Made by a program: the position numbers and the translations under genes | Shown here: positions 1 through 12,400 of the stretch, one piece after another | How the letters are laid out: each line of letters starts with the position of its first letter | Position numbering within the stretch: position 1 is the stretch's first letter | Source: Bradysia coprophila | Lineage: Eukaryota; Arthropoda; Insecta; Diptera; Sciaridae | Length of the DNA stretch: 64,000 nt | Reading direction: 5' to 3' | Assembly: GCF_014529535.1 (NCBI RefSeq) | Contig: NW_023503376.1 | Coordinates: 992,001 to 1,056,000, forward strand | The notes under the pieces: model-generated | Seen by the model: only the letters and a program-made list of their open reading frames with translations | Database searches by the model: none | Told to the model about the DNA's origin: nothing

Positions 1-121
1 TTTCGTACAAAAGTGACGTCATTTTCAAGTGAGATTAATCTCCCATGATTGAAAACAGTGAACCAGGCAATTATACTTAGACTTTGATTCCATTCCACAT
101 GCATATAAGAAGGTCATCAAC

Positions 122-198
122 CAGAGCCTAATATTTGGGAATTGTTTTTGAAAATGTATGTTAATTTAAGGCATTTTTTGGAAATTAATTTCCAAATA
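122..198. mobile_element. hAT-like MITE fragment
   Basis: It begins CAGAGCCTAATATTTGGGAA and ends with an inverted counterpart, AATTTCCAAATATT. This resembles the CAGGGCCTATTATTTGGGAA ends of the element at 57072-58280. The outer end of the right arm is missing where the TTAA element at 203 starts, so I read it as an older copy interrupted by that element. Confidence 0.5.
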
Positions 199-202
199 TT
201 AA

Positions 203-911
203 GAGCGATATCTCCAAGACTTCAGGTGATTGGGGAACAAGCCGACTCCGATATTAATGAGTGATAGCTCGTTGGATTCGTCTTTCAATTCTAGGAAACA
301 CGTGTCTTTCACTTTTTCTTAAAAAAAATTGTTTTCTGTGAAAAGTGTTCAAAAGGGATCACATGTCAGAGAGTACCGAAAACAGTTTTTCGGCAATAAC
401 TCAAGAAAAAATGATTTTAAATTGTTGTAATGTTGTACGAATGTCGGCCTTGGAAAGACCTACAGATAGAGTATACGCACTGCTTGGTGCTAGTTGATCC
501 ACGAGAGCCATGACTTAAAATATAGTGAATGTTCGGAGAGTACTGCTTCTCTGCAGCTTCGTTGTTCCACGGAACTAAGTATGGGGTGTTGTAGCTGGCC
601 TCACCCACTATCGTTCCACACATAAATGAGCCCAGTACTTTTGTGCTGCAAGCCCACAGAAGTGTTAGAAAAAAAGTTGGTGCCAAAATGCAGATTTTTT
701 TCTTCTTTCTGAGGGCTCTACAGCTGGAACAGCATCTGGAACGGTACTATGGCAGTCATTCTTTATCGTCTACTATTCTTTTACCTTATCAATAGAAAAA
801 CGCTTCGATATGTCACGAATATGTCCTAGAATTGAAAGACGAATCCAACGAGCTATCACTCATTAAAATCGGAGTCGGCTTGTTCCCCAATCACCCTTGG
901 CGATATGAATC
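203..911. mobile_element. TTAA-flanked foldback element, deletion derivative
   Basis: TTAA lies at 199-202 and at 912-915. The left arm starts GAGCGATATCTCC and is nearly identical to the left arm of the element at 11308 as far as about 828. It then jumps directly to an inverted copy of the terminal 85 bases, ending in GGCGATATGAATC before TTAA. The centre and most of the right arm are therefore deleted. It shares the TTAA at 912-915 with the next copy, so the two are joined head to tail. The minus-strand 89-codon frame at 417-686 is the arm-encoded frame described for 11308-12739. Confidence 0.8.
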
Positions 912-915
912 TTAA

Positions 916-2508
916 GAGCGATATCGCCAAATCTTCAGGTGATTGGGGAACAAGCGGTCTCCGATTTTAATGAGTGATAGCTCGTTGGATTCGTCTTTCA
1001 ATTCTAGGAAACACCTATCTTTCACTTTTTCTAAAATAAATTGTTTTCTGTGAAAAGCGGTCAAAAGTGAAGACATGTCAGAGGGTACCGAAAACAGTTT
1101 TTCGACAATAACTCAAGAAAAAATGATTTTAAATTGTTGTAATGTTGTACGAATGTCGGCCTTGGAAAGACCTACAGGTAGAGTTTACGCACCGCTTGGT
1201 GCTAGTAGATCCACGAGAGTTACTACTAAAAATATTGTGAATGTTCGGAGAGGACCCCTTCTCTGCAGCTTCGATGTTCCACGGAACTGAGAATGGGGTG
1301 TTGAAGCTGGCCTCACCCACTATCGTTGCACATATAAATGAACCAAGTACTTTTGAGCTGCAAGCCTACAGAAGTCTTGGAAAAAAAGTTGGTGCCAAAA
1401 TGTAGATTTTTTCCTTCTTTCTGAGGGCCCAACTGCTGGAACAGCATCTGGAACGGTACTACGGCAATCATTTTTTATTGTCTACTATTCTTTTACCTTA
1501 TCAATAGAGAAACGCTTCGCTATGTCGCGAATATATCAGATCCAGTATTAGTAATATCAAGAGAAAAATCATTAAATTTTTCTCCGAGGATTTTAGCCAA
1601 ATAAAGTGTTAGTGTATAGCAAATGACCTCAGGACTCCGGAATAGTAACTAGTTTTTCAATTGGTCCAATATTTGCTACGTGACAGGAGGTTGGAAAACC
1701 GTTTGCTCCCAGTTGATCGTATCGTTTTTCCAAACTCCTGTCGCGTAGCAAATATTGGTCCAATTGAAAAACTAGTTACTATTCCGGAGTCCTGAGGTCA
1801 TTTGCTATACACTAACACTTTATTTGGCTAAAGTCCTCCGAGAAAAATTTTATAATTTTTCACATGAATTACTAACACTGGGTATGTTGTAACGACCTAT
1901 TTTCGAGTCAAAGCGAAGCGTATACGGTAAAGGAATAGTAGACGATACAAAATTACTCACGTAGAACCGTTCCAGACGCTGTTCTGGCAGTTGGGCCCTC
2001 AGAAACAAGGAAAAAATTTGCATTTTGGCACCAACTTTTTTTCTAAGACTTCTGCAAGCTTGCAGCACAAAAGTACTGGGTTCATTTATATGTGGGACAA
2101 TAGTGGGTGAGGCCAGCTACAAGACCCCATACTCAGTTCCGAGGAACATCGAAGCTGCAGAGAAGGCGGACTCTCCGAACATTCACTATATTTCTAGTCA
2201 TAACTCTCGTGGATCTACTCGCACCAAGCGGTGCGTATACTCTACCTGTAGGTATTTTCAAGGCCGACAATCGTACAACATTACAACAATTCAAAATCAT
2301 TTTTTCTTGAGTTATTGCCGAAAAACTGTTTTCGGTACCCTCTGACATGTCTTCACTTTTGAGCACTTTTCACAGAAAACAAATTTTTTTAAGAAAAAGT
2401 GAAAGATACATGTTTCTTAGAATTGAAAGACGAATCCAACGAGCTATCACTCATTAAAATCGGAGACCGCTTGTTTCCCAATCACCTGAAGATTCGGCGG
2501 TATCACTC
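916..2508. mobile_element. TTAA-flanked foldback element, 1.6 kb
   Basis: TTAA at 912-915 and 2509-2512 matches a 4-base target duplication of the piggyBac type. The two halves are inverted copies that meet near 1710, where a short palindromic centre (about 1590-1840) carries TTGGTCCAATTGAAAAACTA and its complement. The arms are more diverged than in the 11308 copy, which suggests an older insertion. No transposase frame is present, so it would be non-autonomous. The assignment to the piggyBac superfamily rests only on TTAA and is an inference. Confidence 0.85.
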
Positions 2509-2654
2509 TTAAGCTCTGGCTGTAACATCACATCGATTGCACCGGATATCGGATATAAGGCTACCAAAATTAACGATGTACAAGCGATAAGTTCTGATGA
2601 TGTAAGAAGTGGAACGAAAGCGACAGCAAAATATCCACTCCGAGCTAGAAATAG

Positions 2655-2776
2655 TTATTTACGTGTCTGTTGTGGACGGTATATTTTAGGCAATTTCGCG
2701 AGTTGTAGCCCGAACGAAGCGAGGGCGACAAGCGAAAGTGCCTAAAATAAACCGTCCACAACAGACACGTAAATAA
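2655..2776. mobile_element. Short palindromic MITE
   Basis: A 122-base inverted repeat. The left end TTATTTACGTGTCTGTTG is repeated as its reverse complement at the right end, with arms of about 38 bases around a core containing CGAACGAAGCGAGGGCGACA. I cannot see a clear target duplication. Confidence 0.75.
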
Positions 2777-2863
2777 CACTTCATGCTGAGGGCCTAAATT
2801 ACGAGAAAAATTCCTTAGTTCAAACCCAAGGCATGAAAATGAATTAATACAGATCTCAAGCTC

Positions 2864-3097
2864 TACCTGTAGGTCTTTCCAAGGTCGACATTAGTAAAAC
2901 ATTCCAATAATTTAAAATAATTTTTTTCTTGAGTTATTGCCGAAAAACTGTTTTCAGGTTCCCCTGACATGTATTCACTTTTGAAAACCGAAAATTAAAA
3001 AAATATTCGAAAAAACGAAAGACGAATTTGACGAGCTATCACTCATTAAAATCGGAGACCGCTTGTTCCCCTATCACCTGAAGTTTTGACGATATGC
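2864..3097. mobile_element. Fragment of the TTAA foldback family
   Basis: It matches the terminal part of the right arm of the 916-2508 element: CTACCTGTAGGTCTTTCCAAGG, then ACTCATTAAAATCGGAGACC, then CACCTGAAG. The outer end is degraded to GACGATATGCC and has no TTAA. There is internal loss near 3000. Confidence 0.75.
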
Positions 3098-3208
3098 CTG
3101 GTTTAAGCTGAATCTGAATTTACCGAATATGCCGTTTTCAATGTTTTGAATTTTTGTTAGTTTCTTTTAGAAAGATTCTTTAGAAAAACAGAATCTTGAA
3201 ATCAGCCA

Positions 3209-3918
3209 CATTTTCCATTGGACTTTTTTATATATGACCAATAAGGTATTCGACCCCAGAGGCCAGAACCACTTTCAAAAAAATTCTTCAAAGCTTGTGT
3301 GGCTAGTGTGAGGTGATCAAAAACTGTACAATTGCACTTGTCTTACAAAAATTTCTCCAGTTACTCGAGCCGTATGGGGTGTCATTAGAAAGGTAATTTC
3401 ATGTAATTCCGGGGCAAATAGGGTCTTATTGGGTTTAAAATTCATCCACACTGAGACATGTGCAGTTAAAGTTTTCAACCGAAAAAAGACTGAAAACTCA
3501 CACTTTTCTTAAAACGATTTCTCGAGGTACACGAAACGTTCATGGTCGTGTGGGGTGTCATATGAAAGGTAATAGCATTTTCTTTCAGGAAAAGTAAAGC
3601 CTATGGAAGTTTGGTAGCATCTACGATGAATTATGTGAAGTTGAAATGTTTAAGTGCTTATCACTTATCGGAGATGCTACCAAACTTCCGTAAGCTCTAC
3701 TTCTCCTGAAAGTACATGCAATTAACTTTCATATGACACCCCACACGACCATGAACGTTTCGTGTACCTCGAGAAATTTCTGTATGAAAAGTCCATGTTT
3801 TCAGTTTACGATCGACTCCCATCAGCCACACAAGCTTCGAAGAACTTTTTTGAAAGTGGCTTTAGGTTCTAGGGACAAAAACCAATCTAGGCACATATAA
3901 AAAGTCCAATGGAAAATG
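3209..3918. mobile_element. Foldback element, 0.7 kb
   Basis: CATTTTCCATTGGACTTTTT at the left is mirrored by AAAAAGTCCAATGGAAAATG at the right. Inside, the arms pair again as TTTCTCGAGGTACACGAAAC with its complement at about 3760, and TGGAAGTTTGGTAGCATCT with its complement at about 3670. The centre is near 3640. No coding potential or clear target duplication is seen. A fragment of the same family lies at 40372-40445. Confidence 0.8.
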
Positions 3919-4457
3919 CGTCCGATTACTGACTCGAAAGATCATCGGACACTGTACATTGCAACATATTGGGACGAAACTGTTCTTTATAGATCATGCA
4001 GATTTTGCGTTCAAGCTCAATAAATTATTGTTTTTAAGCGAATATAACCGCGGATAGTGTAATGAGGTAATGGTATAATTAGATACGGTTACGTTCGCGA
4101 AGAAATGTAGTAACTGCAGTCGCAGTGGTCAATATATTTTCCGAATGGAACTTTCAATGTTGTTACGTATAGACTTTTAGAAACGGCCGATCATCTGTTA
4201 TCGACAGGAATGACAGAAATAAGCGATGATTTACAGTTAAACAAATGAAGTAAAAGATTCTGCTTCAAACTCTGTGAGCTATTTTAAACAGTGGAAGTAA
4301 CAGATTTAACCATTGTACGCCGTTTTTGAAAGGTTGCAAGATGCACTTGTAATAACATCGAAAATAACCCAATTAATGTTGACGTGCGTTCTGAATTACG
4401 CTTCAGCTTATTAGAATTAATTTTTTCTTGAATCAGATAAACATGAATTGAGTCCAT
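3919..4457. other. Gap with no gene; target octamer at its right edge
   Basis: No exon or RNA gene is recognised. Around 4185-4225 there is CATCTGTTATCGACAGGAATG, a member of a small dispersed repeat also seen near 50100, 52240 and 60835. GAGTCCAT at 4450-4457 is the left target duplication of the next element. Confidence 0.5.
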
Positions 4458-6071
4458 GGTGGCGGGACATTTCCACACCGTCAATATCGTCAGGAACGAT
4501 ATTATCGTTTTTTTGGACGATACTATCGTCTAAAAAACGATACTATCGTCTAAAAAACGATAATATCGTTTTTAGACGATAGTATCGTCCAAAAAAACGA
4601 TAATATCGTTTTTTGGACGATAGTATCGTCTCAAAATCGATAATATCGTTTTTTAGACGACACTATCGTCCAAAAAAACGATATTATCGCCCAAAAAATT
4701 TTCATCCAGGACGATAATATCGTCTAAATTGAAAAATTCTAAAATATTGTCTGGACGATAGTATCGTTTTCTTGTCGATATTATCGTTCAAAAAACGATA
4801 TTATCGTTTTCTGGACGATATTACCGTTCTAGAAAATCTAATGGATATTTTCGTTTTCTGTACGATAATATCGTCTTAAACGATAATATCGTCCTGGGCG
4901 ATATTATCGTTTTCTTAAACGATAATATCGTCCAGGACGATACTATCGTTTAAAAAAACGATAATATCGCCCAGGACGATATTATTGTTTTGTTTTGGGT
5001 GGTAATATTGTCCAGGACTCAATTTTACTCAGAGGTGCAGCAAGAACCGAATTCTCTTCCAAAATATCGAAAAACAATTGTCAGAGGAAATCACCTACAC
5101 ATCAGTGTTTAAAAATGGCGTTTAGTTCGTCCCTAAATAATTCATCTTTTTCGAAATGAATATCAACTTTGATTGTACATAAAAAGCGTTTTAACACGCC
5201 GAGCGATCCGGCCCATTGCCCCGGAGCGAAGCGGAGGGCCGCAATGCGAGCCGGGCGCCGGAACGGTGTCGGAACTTAGGAGTTAATTTTTTTTTCTCGC
5301 ATCGTCTCATAATTAGTCTGTGTAATTTTTCTATATAAAATTTAAATTGACGGAACCAAATGAACCAATTTTTAATATATATTTGCCGTCTATAAAAAGG
5401 CGTTTATCTACAAGATTTTGTGTTTCGTCTTCAACAACCATCCAGAACGATAATATCGCCCAGGACGATATTATCGTCTAGAATTTTTATTTTGAATAAA
5501 TTAAAAACGATATTATCGTCTCAAATTTAAAAAAATCGTCCCAAAAATTATCGCCCAGGACGATAATATCGTCCAAAATAACGATAAATTTGTTCAGAAA
5601 AAGAAAATAACGATAATATCGTCCAGCGGATATTTTCATCCAGGACGATATTATCGTTAAAAAAACGATATTATCGTTTTTTGAACGATAATATCGTTTC
5701 TTAGACGATAGTAACATCAAAAAAACGATAGTTTAGTCCAAAAAAACGATATTATCGTTTAAAAACGATATTATCGTTTAAAAACGATATTATCGTTTAA
5801 AAACGATATTATCGTTTTATTAAACGATAATATCGTCCTGAAAATATTTTAAAATTTATAATTTTAGACGATATTATCGTCCTGGATGAATTTTTTTTGG
5901 ACGATACTAACGTTTTTTAGACGATAGTATCGTTTAAAAAACGATACTATCGTTTTTTGGACGATACTATCGTCTAAAAAACGATACTATCGTCTAAAAA
6001 ACGATACTATCGTCTAAAAAACGATAATATCGTTCCTGACGATATTGACCGTGTAGTTATGTCGCCTCATC
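4458..6071 (+). mobile_element. Palindrome-array element, copy 1
   Basis: A 1.6-kb element between two copies of GAGTCCAT (4450-4457 and 6072-6079), that is, an 8-bp target duplication. Its ends are imperfect inverted repeats: GGTGGCGGGACAT then ACACCGTCAATATCG on the left, and GATGAGGCGACAT then ACACGGTCAATATCG read from the right. Each arm (about 4495-4990 and 5447-6045) is an array of 20-25 copies, counted by eye, of the 13-base interrupted palindrome ACGATANTATCGT. Spacers are short T- or A-tracts, and in runs such as 5961-6020 the pitch is exactly 20 bases. A unique core (about 5010-5445) holds a GC-rich patch at 5200-5275. There is no plausible transposase frame. The 8-bp duplication suggests hAT-type mobilisation, but the termini are not typical CAG/TAG, so the superfamily is unsure. 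Confidence 0.85.
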
Positions 6072-6483
6072 GAGTCCATTGAACCAACAAATTCATAAAT
6101 TTTTGAGAGACAAAGTTGAAAATTGTTTTTTAATTTGGTTTGTTTAGACGTAGTGTCCTAATTGAAAAATTTCCATCATCCCTTTGTTGCACGACAGGTC
6201 TGAGACAAGGCCTCTATTTACAGATTTTTGGTTCATCCATTTATTCTAACTCAGATTTCCAGTTTTTTTGAATTGTTAAAAATATGAAAACTGCGTTTGA
6301 TCCTATAACTGCGAAAATGAATGCAATCCTTCGGGATTGAATGCGATAACATAATCACTTCCGCTTAAGATCTTTATGTGTCCACTTACCTCAACAAATA
6401 ACGTTTTAGCTGGTGTAAATTGCCTTTCGAAACGCCAACGTTCCGTAAAATCTCTTAATCAACACACCGTTATACACTTTCAG

Positions 6484-9400
6484 GTGGGCTATCGATCGAA
6501 TTTACGAGCCAGTCAAAGTATAGCTGATTTAAGTCGATCCTCGCATGTCGATAATTCGTTGGCAGGTCGCTTACAACGAACCGGTGAGTTTGGAATTAGT
6601 TTTTTTTAATTAATGCAAATAATTCGTTTAGGGTTGAAGAAGCTAACACCGGTATGCTATGATGGCAACTAACCACTCGTAACAGTTGAGGCTTTAATAT
6701 CAATAACCTTTTACAGATGGAATCTAGTAAATTTTTCACTTTTATCGAAATGTTCAAACTTGTGAAGTAAAAGATTTTGCTTTGATCAATTGAAAATATG
6801 TAAGACAAAAGACGCCGTCTGTGGAAGGTTAACATAGATTTGTGAAATTTGAAAAGAAATGTCGTGATCTGATTGGTTGGAAGAGAATATTGGGATATTA
6901 TTGACACGTCATTGTTTTATGTTCTCTAAACTTCACTTCAACTAAATCATTAACCAAAGTTTTTTCTGTTTCCGGGAATCATTGCACATTTCATTTCTCT
7001 TTTCCATCAGAACAACGGCTTAATAACATACCTGTGTGCATAAATAGATAACGAACTTAGTTCACATGAAAATATAAATTTTTCTTCCTTCCAATGCTGC
7101 TTTTTCGGGTAATTTTTGAATGACTAACCAGGAGACAATAATAAAACTCATGCAAACTACTTGAACTGTGCTGCACCAAAATCTGTACTAACCCATAACT
7201 GTAACATCGTACGTCAATTACAGCGTGACTATCCACCGTATCCGTGTGAAATAGGTCTTTATCACAACGCATCCACAGCACATTCATTACCACAAAAAGC
7301 ACAACCACCATTACCATCAACGAAATCATCAACACGTCCGAATACTTTAGAATTACCCAATTTGGATCAGGTGTCCACAACGTCGAATAAACCGACAGTA
7401 TTGCCGATCAAAGGACAAAAGCATCCGAGTATCCTCAAACACTATAAATCGTGCCCGGTGTCGCCAGTTCACGAAGAAGTGGACTGGTCCAGTTTTGCCG
7501 CAGCCAATCAGGTTGGCAATAAAATCACCGTAACTGAACCACCAAAACGCCATTCCATGTACCATGAAGATGCCAAAACCATTTTGGATATGATACACAA
7601 TGACACCGAGAAGATGATAGCGGAAATAACCGAAAAGTACGGTGATCTGGATGATTTTGATCCGAAGCGGTCATTCATACCGAAAAGCAATTCTACTGGC
7701 GATATGCTTAAGCCAAGATACAGTAAATCCACGCTACAAGATAATGAATACTTCGACAACGACGACGGTAATTTTAGTTCAGATTCGCTAGAAGACTGTA
7801 GCTTGGATCTTGATGTGCCAAATTTTGATCGTCGCAAAGCAACCAAATCAGTTTGTCCGAAACACAATCGACGAAATGATCAGCCAACCACACTTCCCAA
7901 GCGTTCAAGCTCAGACTACTTCATTTACGAAGATTTCGGTTTCGCTACGTATCGAAACGTGTCGTTATCCGACATTTTAAACGACGACAATGAACCCAAA
8001 GACAATTCATTGTTCAATTCCCACCAAAGACATTCAAGTGCTAGCTTCTTTCTGTCGGGCGATTGTAACAAGAAAAGCCAGGAAAGTTTGTTGTCCGACG
8101 AGTATAGTATCGGTGGGGCTGAAGGTGTAAGCTATTGTAACAGCATGGAAAGCATCTTGTCTGATGACTCGGAATGCAAAAGTGCTCCACTGGAAGCGTT
8201 ATTCATTCGTACCAAACGAGAAATACTTGGCAGTTATGCGACGGCAAACAATGAAAGCCGAACCGTCGAACTAGCGTCTAAGTCTTACGGATCTAGTCCA
8301 AATGCTACGAGTGGCTTTGACTATTATATGCAAACCTACGACATGTCCGGCTATGGCTACGAAACTTTACTAGACAACCAAGTAGGATCAGATTCGTCCC
8401 GAACACTTAATCCGAAACCGTTTGCGACTAACACTGTTACATCCTCACCAACATTCCCTTGGTTATCAACTGCTGCGCCTACATCCAAAATTGATGAGTT
8501 CATTCCGCGTCTTACATCCAACAACTACAGTTCGTCAGTCAACAAAAGTTTGAGCAAAGAATTTGCCAACCACCGTCAAAACTGCAAAACCAATCCAATA
8601 TTCGAATGTGCTGACGAGAGGTCGAGCCAAAAGAAAATGCCCTCGCAACCGAAAACGGTTAAACGAATCGATATTTTCAAAGATCCGAGTGTTTATGTGA
8701 TGAAGAAGTCGTGCAGTTTCGATATCGATATGTTCGATGGCCGTCGAACGCAACGCAGTACCAAGAAGTACGAACAAAATCTGGAAAAATTTGAAAAGGA
8801 ACGCAAAATGTCCGGACAATATGGAGGTACGCTGGAAATGGACTATGTTCCGCATAAGCCTCCGCCCGCGAAAAATCGACGATCGTCTAGTGTGAAAAGC
8901 AAACGAAGTCTGCGGGATAAGGATCGATATCACACGGTTGGAAACTGCGAAACAAATGTGCAGCAGTCGGATAAACCGAGCGATGAGAAATCATTCGACG
9001 TTTATGTGGCGGAAAAAGGTGTGACTGAAGATGAAAATGTTGATCATCTAAAACTGTATGACAAGCCAGTTGTTCCGAAAGATAGTTCCGCTGAATTGTT
9101 TGATCAACTTCACGAAAAACGGGATGGTATCGATGACGGGTCTGTGTTAAATTCCAAATTCCTGTCCCAATCTGAGTACTTAAAGTTCCAAGACATCGAA
9201 AAGAAAATCGATGTGATTAACAAACTGGTCGAATTAGAAGAGAAAAAACTGGAGCACGAACGTATACTCAAGGAGAATCGAATGAAACCATTTCAATGTA
9301 ACAGCAAAGAGAAGGGTTACGTGAAATCGTTAACGATGAACTTTGACAATTTGGCGAAAACGTTGCAATACGAAAATGACTATGTGCTCACACAGCGACA

Positions 9401-12400
9401 ATTTGAGCAGCGAATGAAACGGAATTTTAGCTTGCCGGATGTGCTGGAGGGGGCTAAATTGCAACTGTGCGAATTGAACATTGACGACAATTCGAATCAA
9501 CAGTTTGAAAACGCATTGTCCCTTGAAGGTGTGAGAACATCCGCTTTCTATTTGTTACAGTTCCTTCTTATTTTTTCGGTCATCGTTGTTTTGCACGATC
9601 TTTTTAATGCTGCATGACCCTTGGCTGTTGTTTTTCGTTTTTTTTTTATTTGTTTGTTGATGCGCACGAACGAAACAAAAAGAAAAAAGAAAAAATCATT
9701 GACCGTCGTGTCGTGGTTGAGCACGGTGCGGTTGAGTGAATTTTAACTGAACATTTCCATGCACTTTTGATATTTTTGTATATTAGTCAACTCGGAACCC
9801 TGAACAAGATTCCACAAAATATTTTGATTTTCATCCGTATCCAGCGGAACATAGGCCATCCTGTCCACAGATGGACCGATTCAAAAAAGATAGAGCGAAA
9901 TTAATTGGGGTTGCAATCGACAGTGGTTGGAATTCTAATAGCCAAAGTTCGTTCCCATGAGTGCAAGAGAAGCCGGCAGAGACATACCAAAGTGTAAAAG
10001 ACACGATTTTCAAAAGGTCATAGAGGCGTAGATACTTGAGAGATGAAGCTAAAACATAGTGGTTGAGGGACCTCTATAAATATCCAAAAATTATTTTGGT
10101 AGACCGTTTACGTAGAGACCGGCAGTAGCTCAAAGTTTTTCCGTTATATTTGGTCACAGTCGTGAAACTCAGCGCCACCTGAAACACACTTATTCCAACC
10201 ACTACCTTTTGCAACCCCAATGAGTTTTCAATCGCTCTCTCTCTGTGGACAGTACTGTCTATGCTCCACTGGCACCTATGGTACGGATGAAAATCAAAAT
10301 ATTTTTTTGTGGAACCTTGTTCAGGGCTCCGAGTTGACTAATAATACACAAAAATATCGAAAATGCATCGAAATGCTCATCTAAAATTCATTCAACCGCA
10401 CCGTTAGAGCTTTCTATGATAAAAAGAAATGTCAGTAGTGTGGAGGATCAAATCAGGATTTTAATTATCAATGGATGGGTTTACCAACCAATCAGTGCAA
10501 CATCGATTGAGGCACACCGATTCGAACCTGAACCATTCGATGTCGAGACTTCATTGAATCGTTGATCTATCGCCTTTTGAGTTCAGTTCGTCTGAAAGAT
10601 TTCTTCGATTCACTCCAGGTCAACATGTTTTAGTTAACGAATTGGCATGGCTTCACTGGCTTTTAGCGTATAATATTAACCACTTTGCTTTACATTTCCT
10701 TCATTTTGATTATCTTGATGTTCTATTCGATGTTATTCGATTTGTTTTTTCTAAATTTGCTTACAAACATTCGTTCTAGGAAATCCAAAAAGCTTAAATT
10801 CAACTCAAAATGATGATTCGTCGTCAATTAGACGTGCTATTTCGCTTAGCGATTTAAGTATGGGAAAAGGTAAAATGTTGTTGTCTTTCGTACAAAAAAA
10901 AAATTAATCAGAAAACCAATTTAGTTCTTTGACAGTGTTTTTGTTGTTCGTTTTGCATTTAAATGTCCAGTTAAATTTTTCTTTTGTTTCAATTTGAATT
11001 CGATTTGACAATTTCTTTACAACCACTTTAATCGACCGAAAACTCATTTAACTCATTTGACCAATCCGACAAAATGTAGGTTATAAGTCAACGAATGTGT
11101 CGCTATCGTTCAAACCGATTCCATCCAATCGGCAAACCGTACCAAGTAGCAGAGTACCGCCGAAACGAAGCAATTCTTCAGTGGGAAAAAGTAATCCCTT
11201 TGCCACATCGTCAGCTCCAACCACAACCGGTTCGGGAATGGGAACAAGAAGTATCTCGGTCGGAACACTTAATCAAGCCGTAAGTTCTACCACTTTTTGA
11301 TATTTAAAAGTCATATCGCCAAGACTTCAGGTGATTGGGGAACAAGCCGACTCCGATTTTAATGAGTGATAGCTCGTTGGATTCGTCTTTCAATTCTAGG
11401 AAACACCTATCTTTCACTTTTCTTAAAAAAAATTGTTTTCTGTGAAAAGTGTTCAAAAGTGTTCACATGTCAGAGAGTACCGAAAACAGTTTTTCGGCAA
11501 TAACTCAAGAAAAAATTATTTTAAATTGTTGTAATGTTGTACGATTGTCGGCCTTGGAAAGACCTACAGATAGAGTATACGCACTGCTTGGTGCTAATTG
11601 ATCCACGAGAGCTATGACTTAAAATATAGTGAATGTTCGGAGAGTACTGCTTCTCTGCAGCTTCGTTGTTCCACGGAACTAAGTATGGGGTGTTGTAGCT
11701 GGCCTCACCCACTATCGTTCCACACATAAATGAGCCCAGTACTTTTGTGCTGCAAGCCCACAGAAGTGTTAGAAAAAAAGTTGGTGCCAAAATGCAGATT
11801 TTTTTCTTCTTTCTGAGGGCTCTACAGCTGGAACAGCATCTGGAACGGTACTATGGCAGTCATTCTTTATCGTCTACTATTCTTTTACCTTATCAATAGA
11901 AAAACGCTTCGATATGTCACGAATATATCAGATCCAATGTTAGCAATATCAAGAGAAAAATTATCAAATTTTTCTCGGAGGATTTTAGTCAAATAAAGTG
12001 TTAGCGTATAGCAAATGACCTCAGGACTCCGGAACAGTAGTTAGTTTTTCAATTGGACCAATATTTGCTACGTGACAGGAGTTTGGAAAAACGATACGAT
12101 CAAGTGGGAGCAAACGGTTTGCCAAACTCCTGTCACGTAGCAAATATTGGTCCAATTGAAAAACTAACGACTGACGATAAAGAATGACTGCCATAGTACC
12201 GTTCCAGATGCTGTTCCAGCTGTAGAGCCCTCAGAAAGAAGAAAAAAATCTGCATTTTGGCACCAACTTTTTTTCTAACACTTCTGTGGGCTTGCAGCAC
12301 AAAAGTACTGGGCTCATTTATGTGTGGAACGATAGTGGGTGAGGCCAGCTACAACACCCCATACTTAGTTCCGTGGAACAACGAAGCTGCAGAGAAGCAG

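Noticed and set aside
4480..6045. CRISPR array (regularly spaced short palindromic repeats)
   Set aside because: Spacers are 6-9 bases of A/T, not unique 30-base spacers. The context is eukaryotic with introns, there are no cas genes, and the block is bounded by transposon-type inverted ends and an 8-bp duplication.
8535..8933. 132-codon minus-strand frame opposite the large exon
   Set aside because: A shadow of the plus-strand coding exon with no splice context or known domain.
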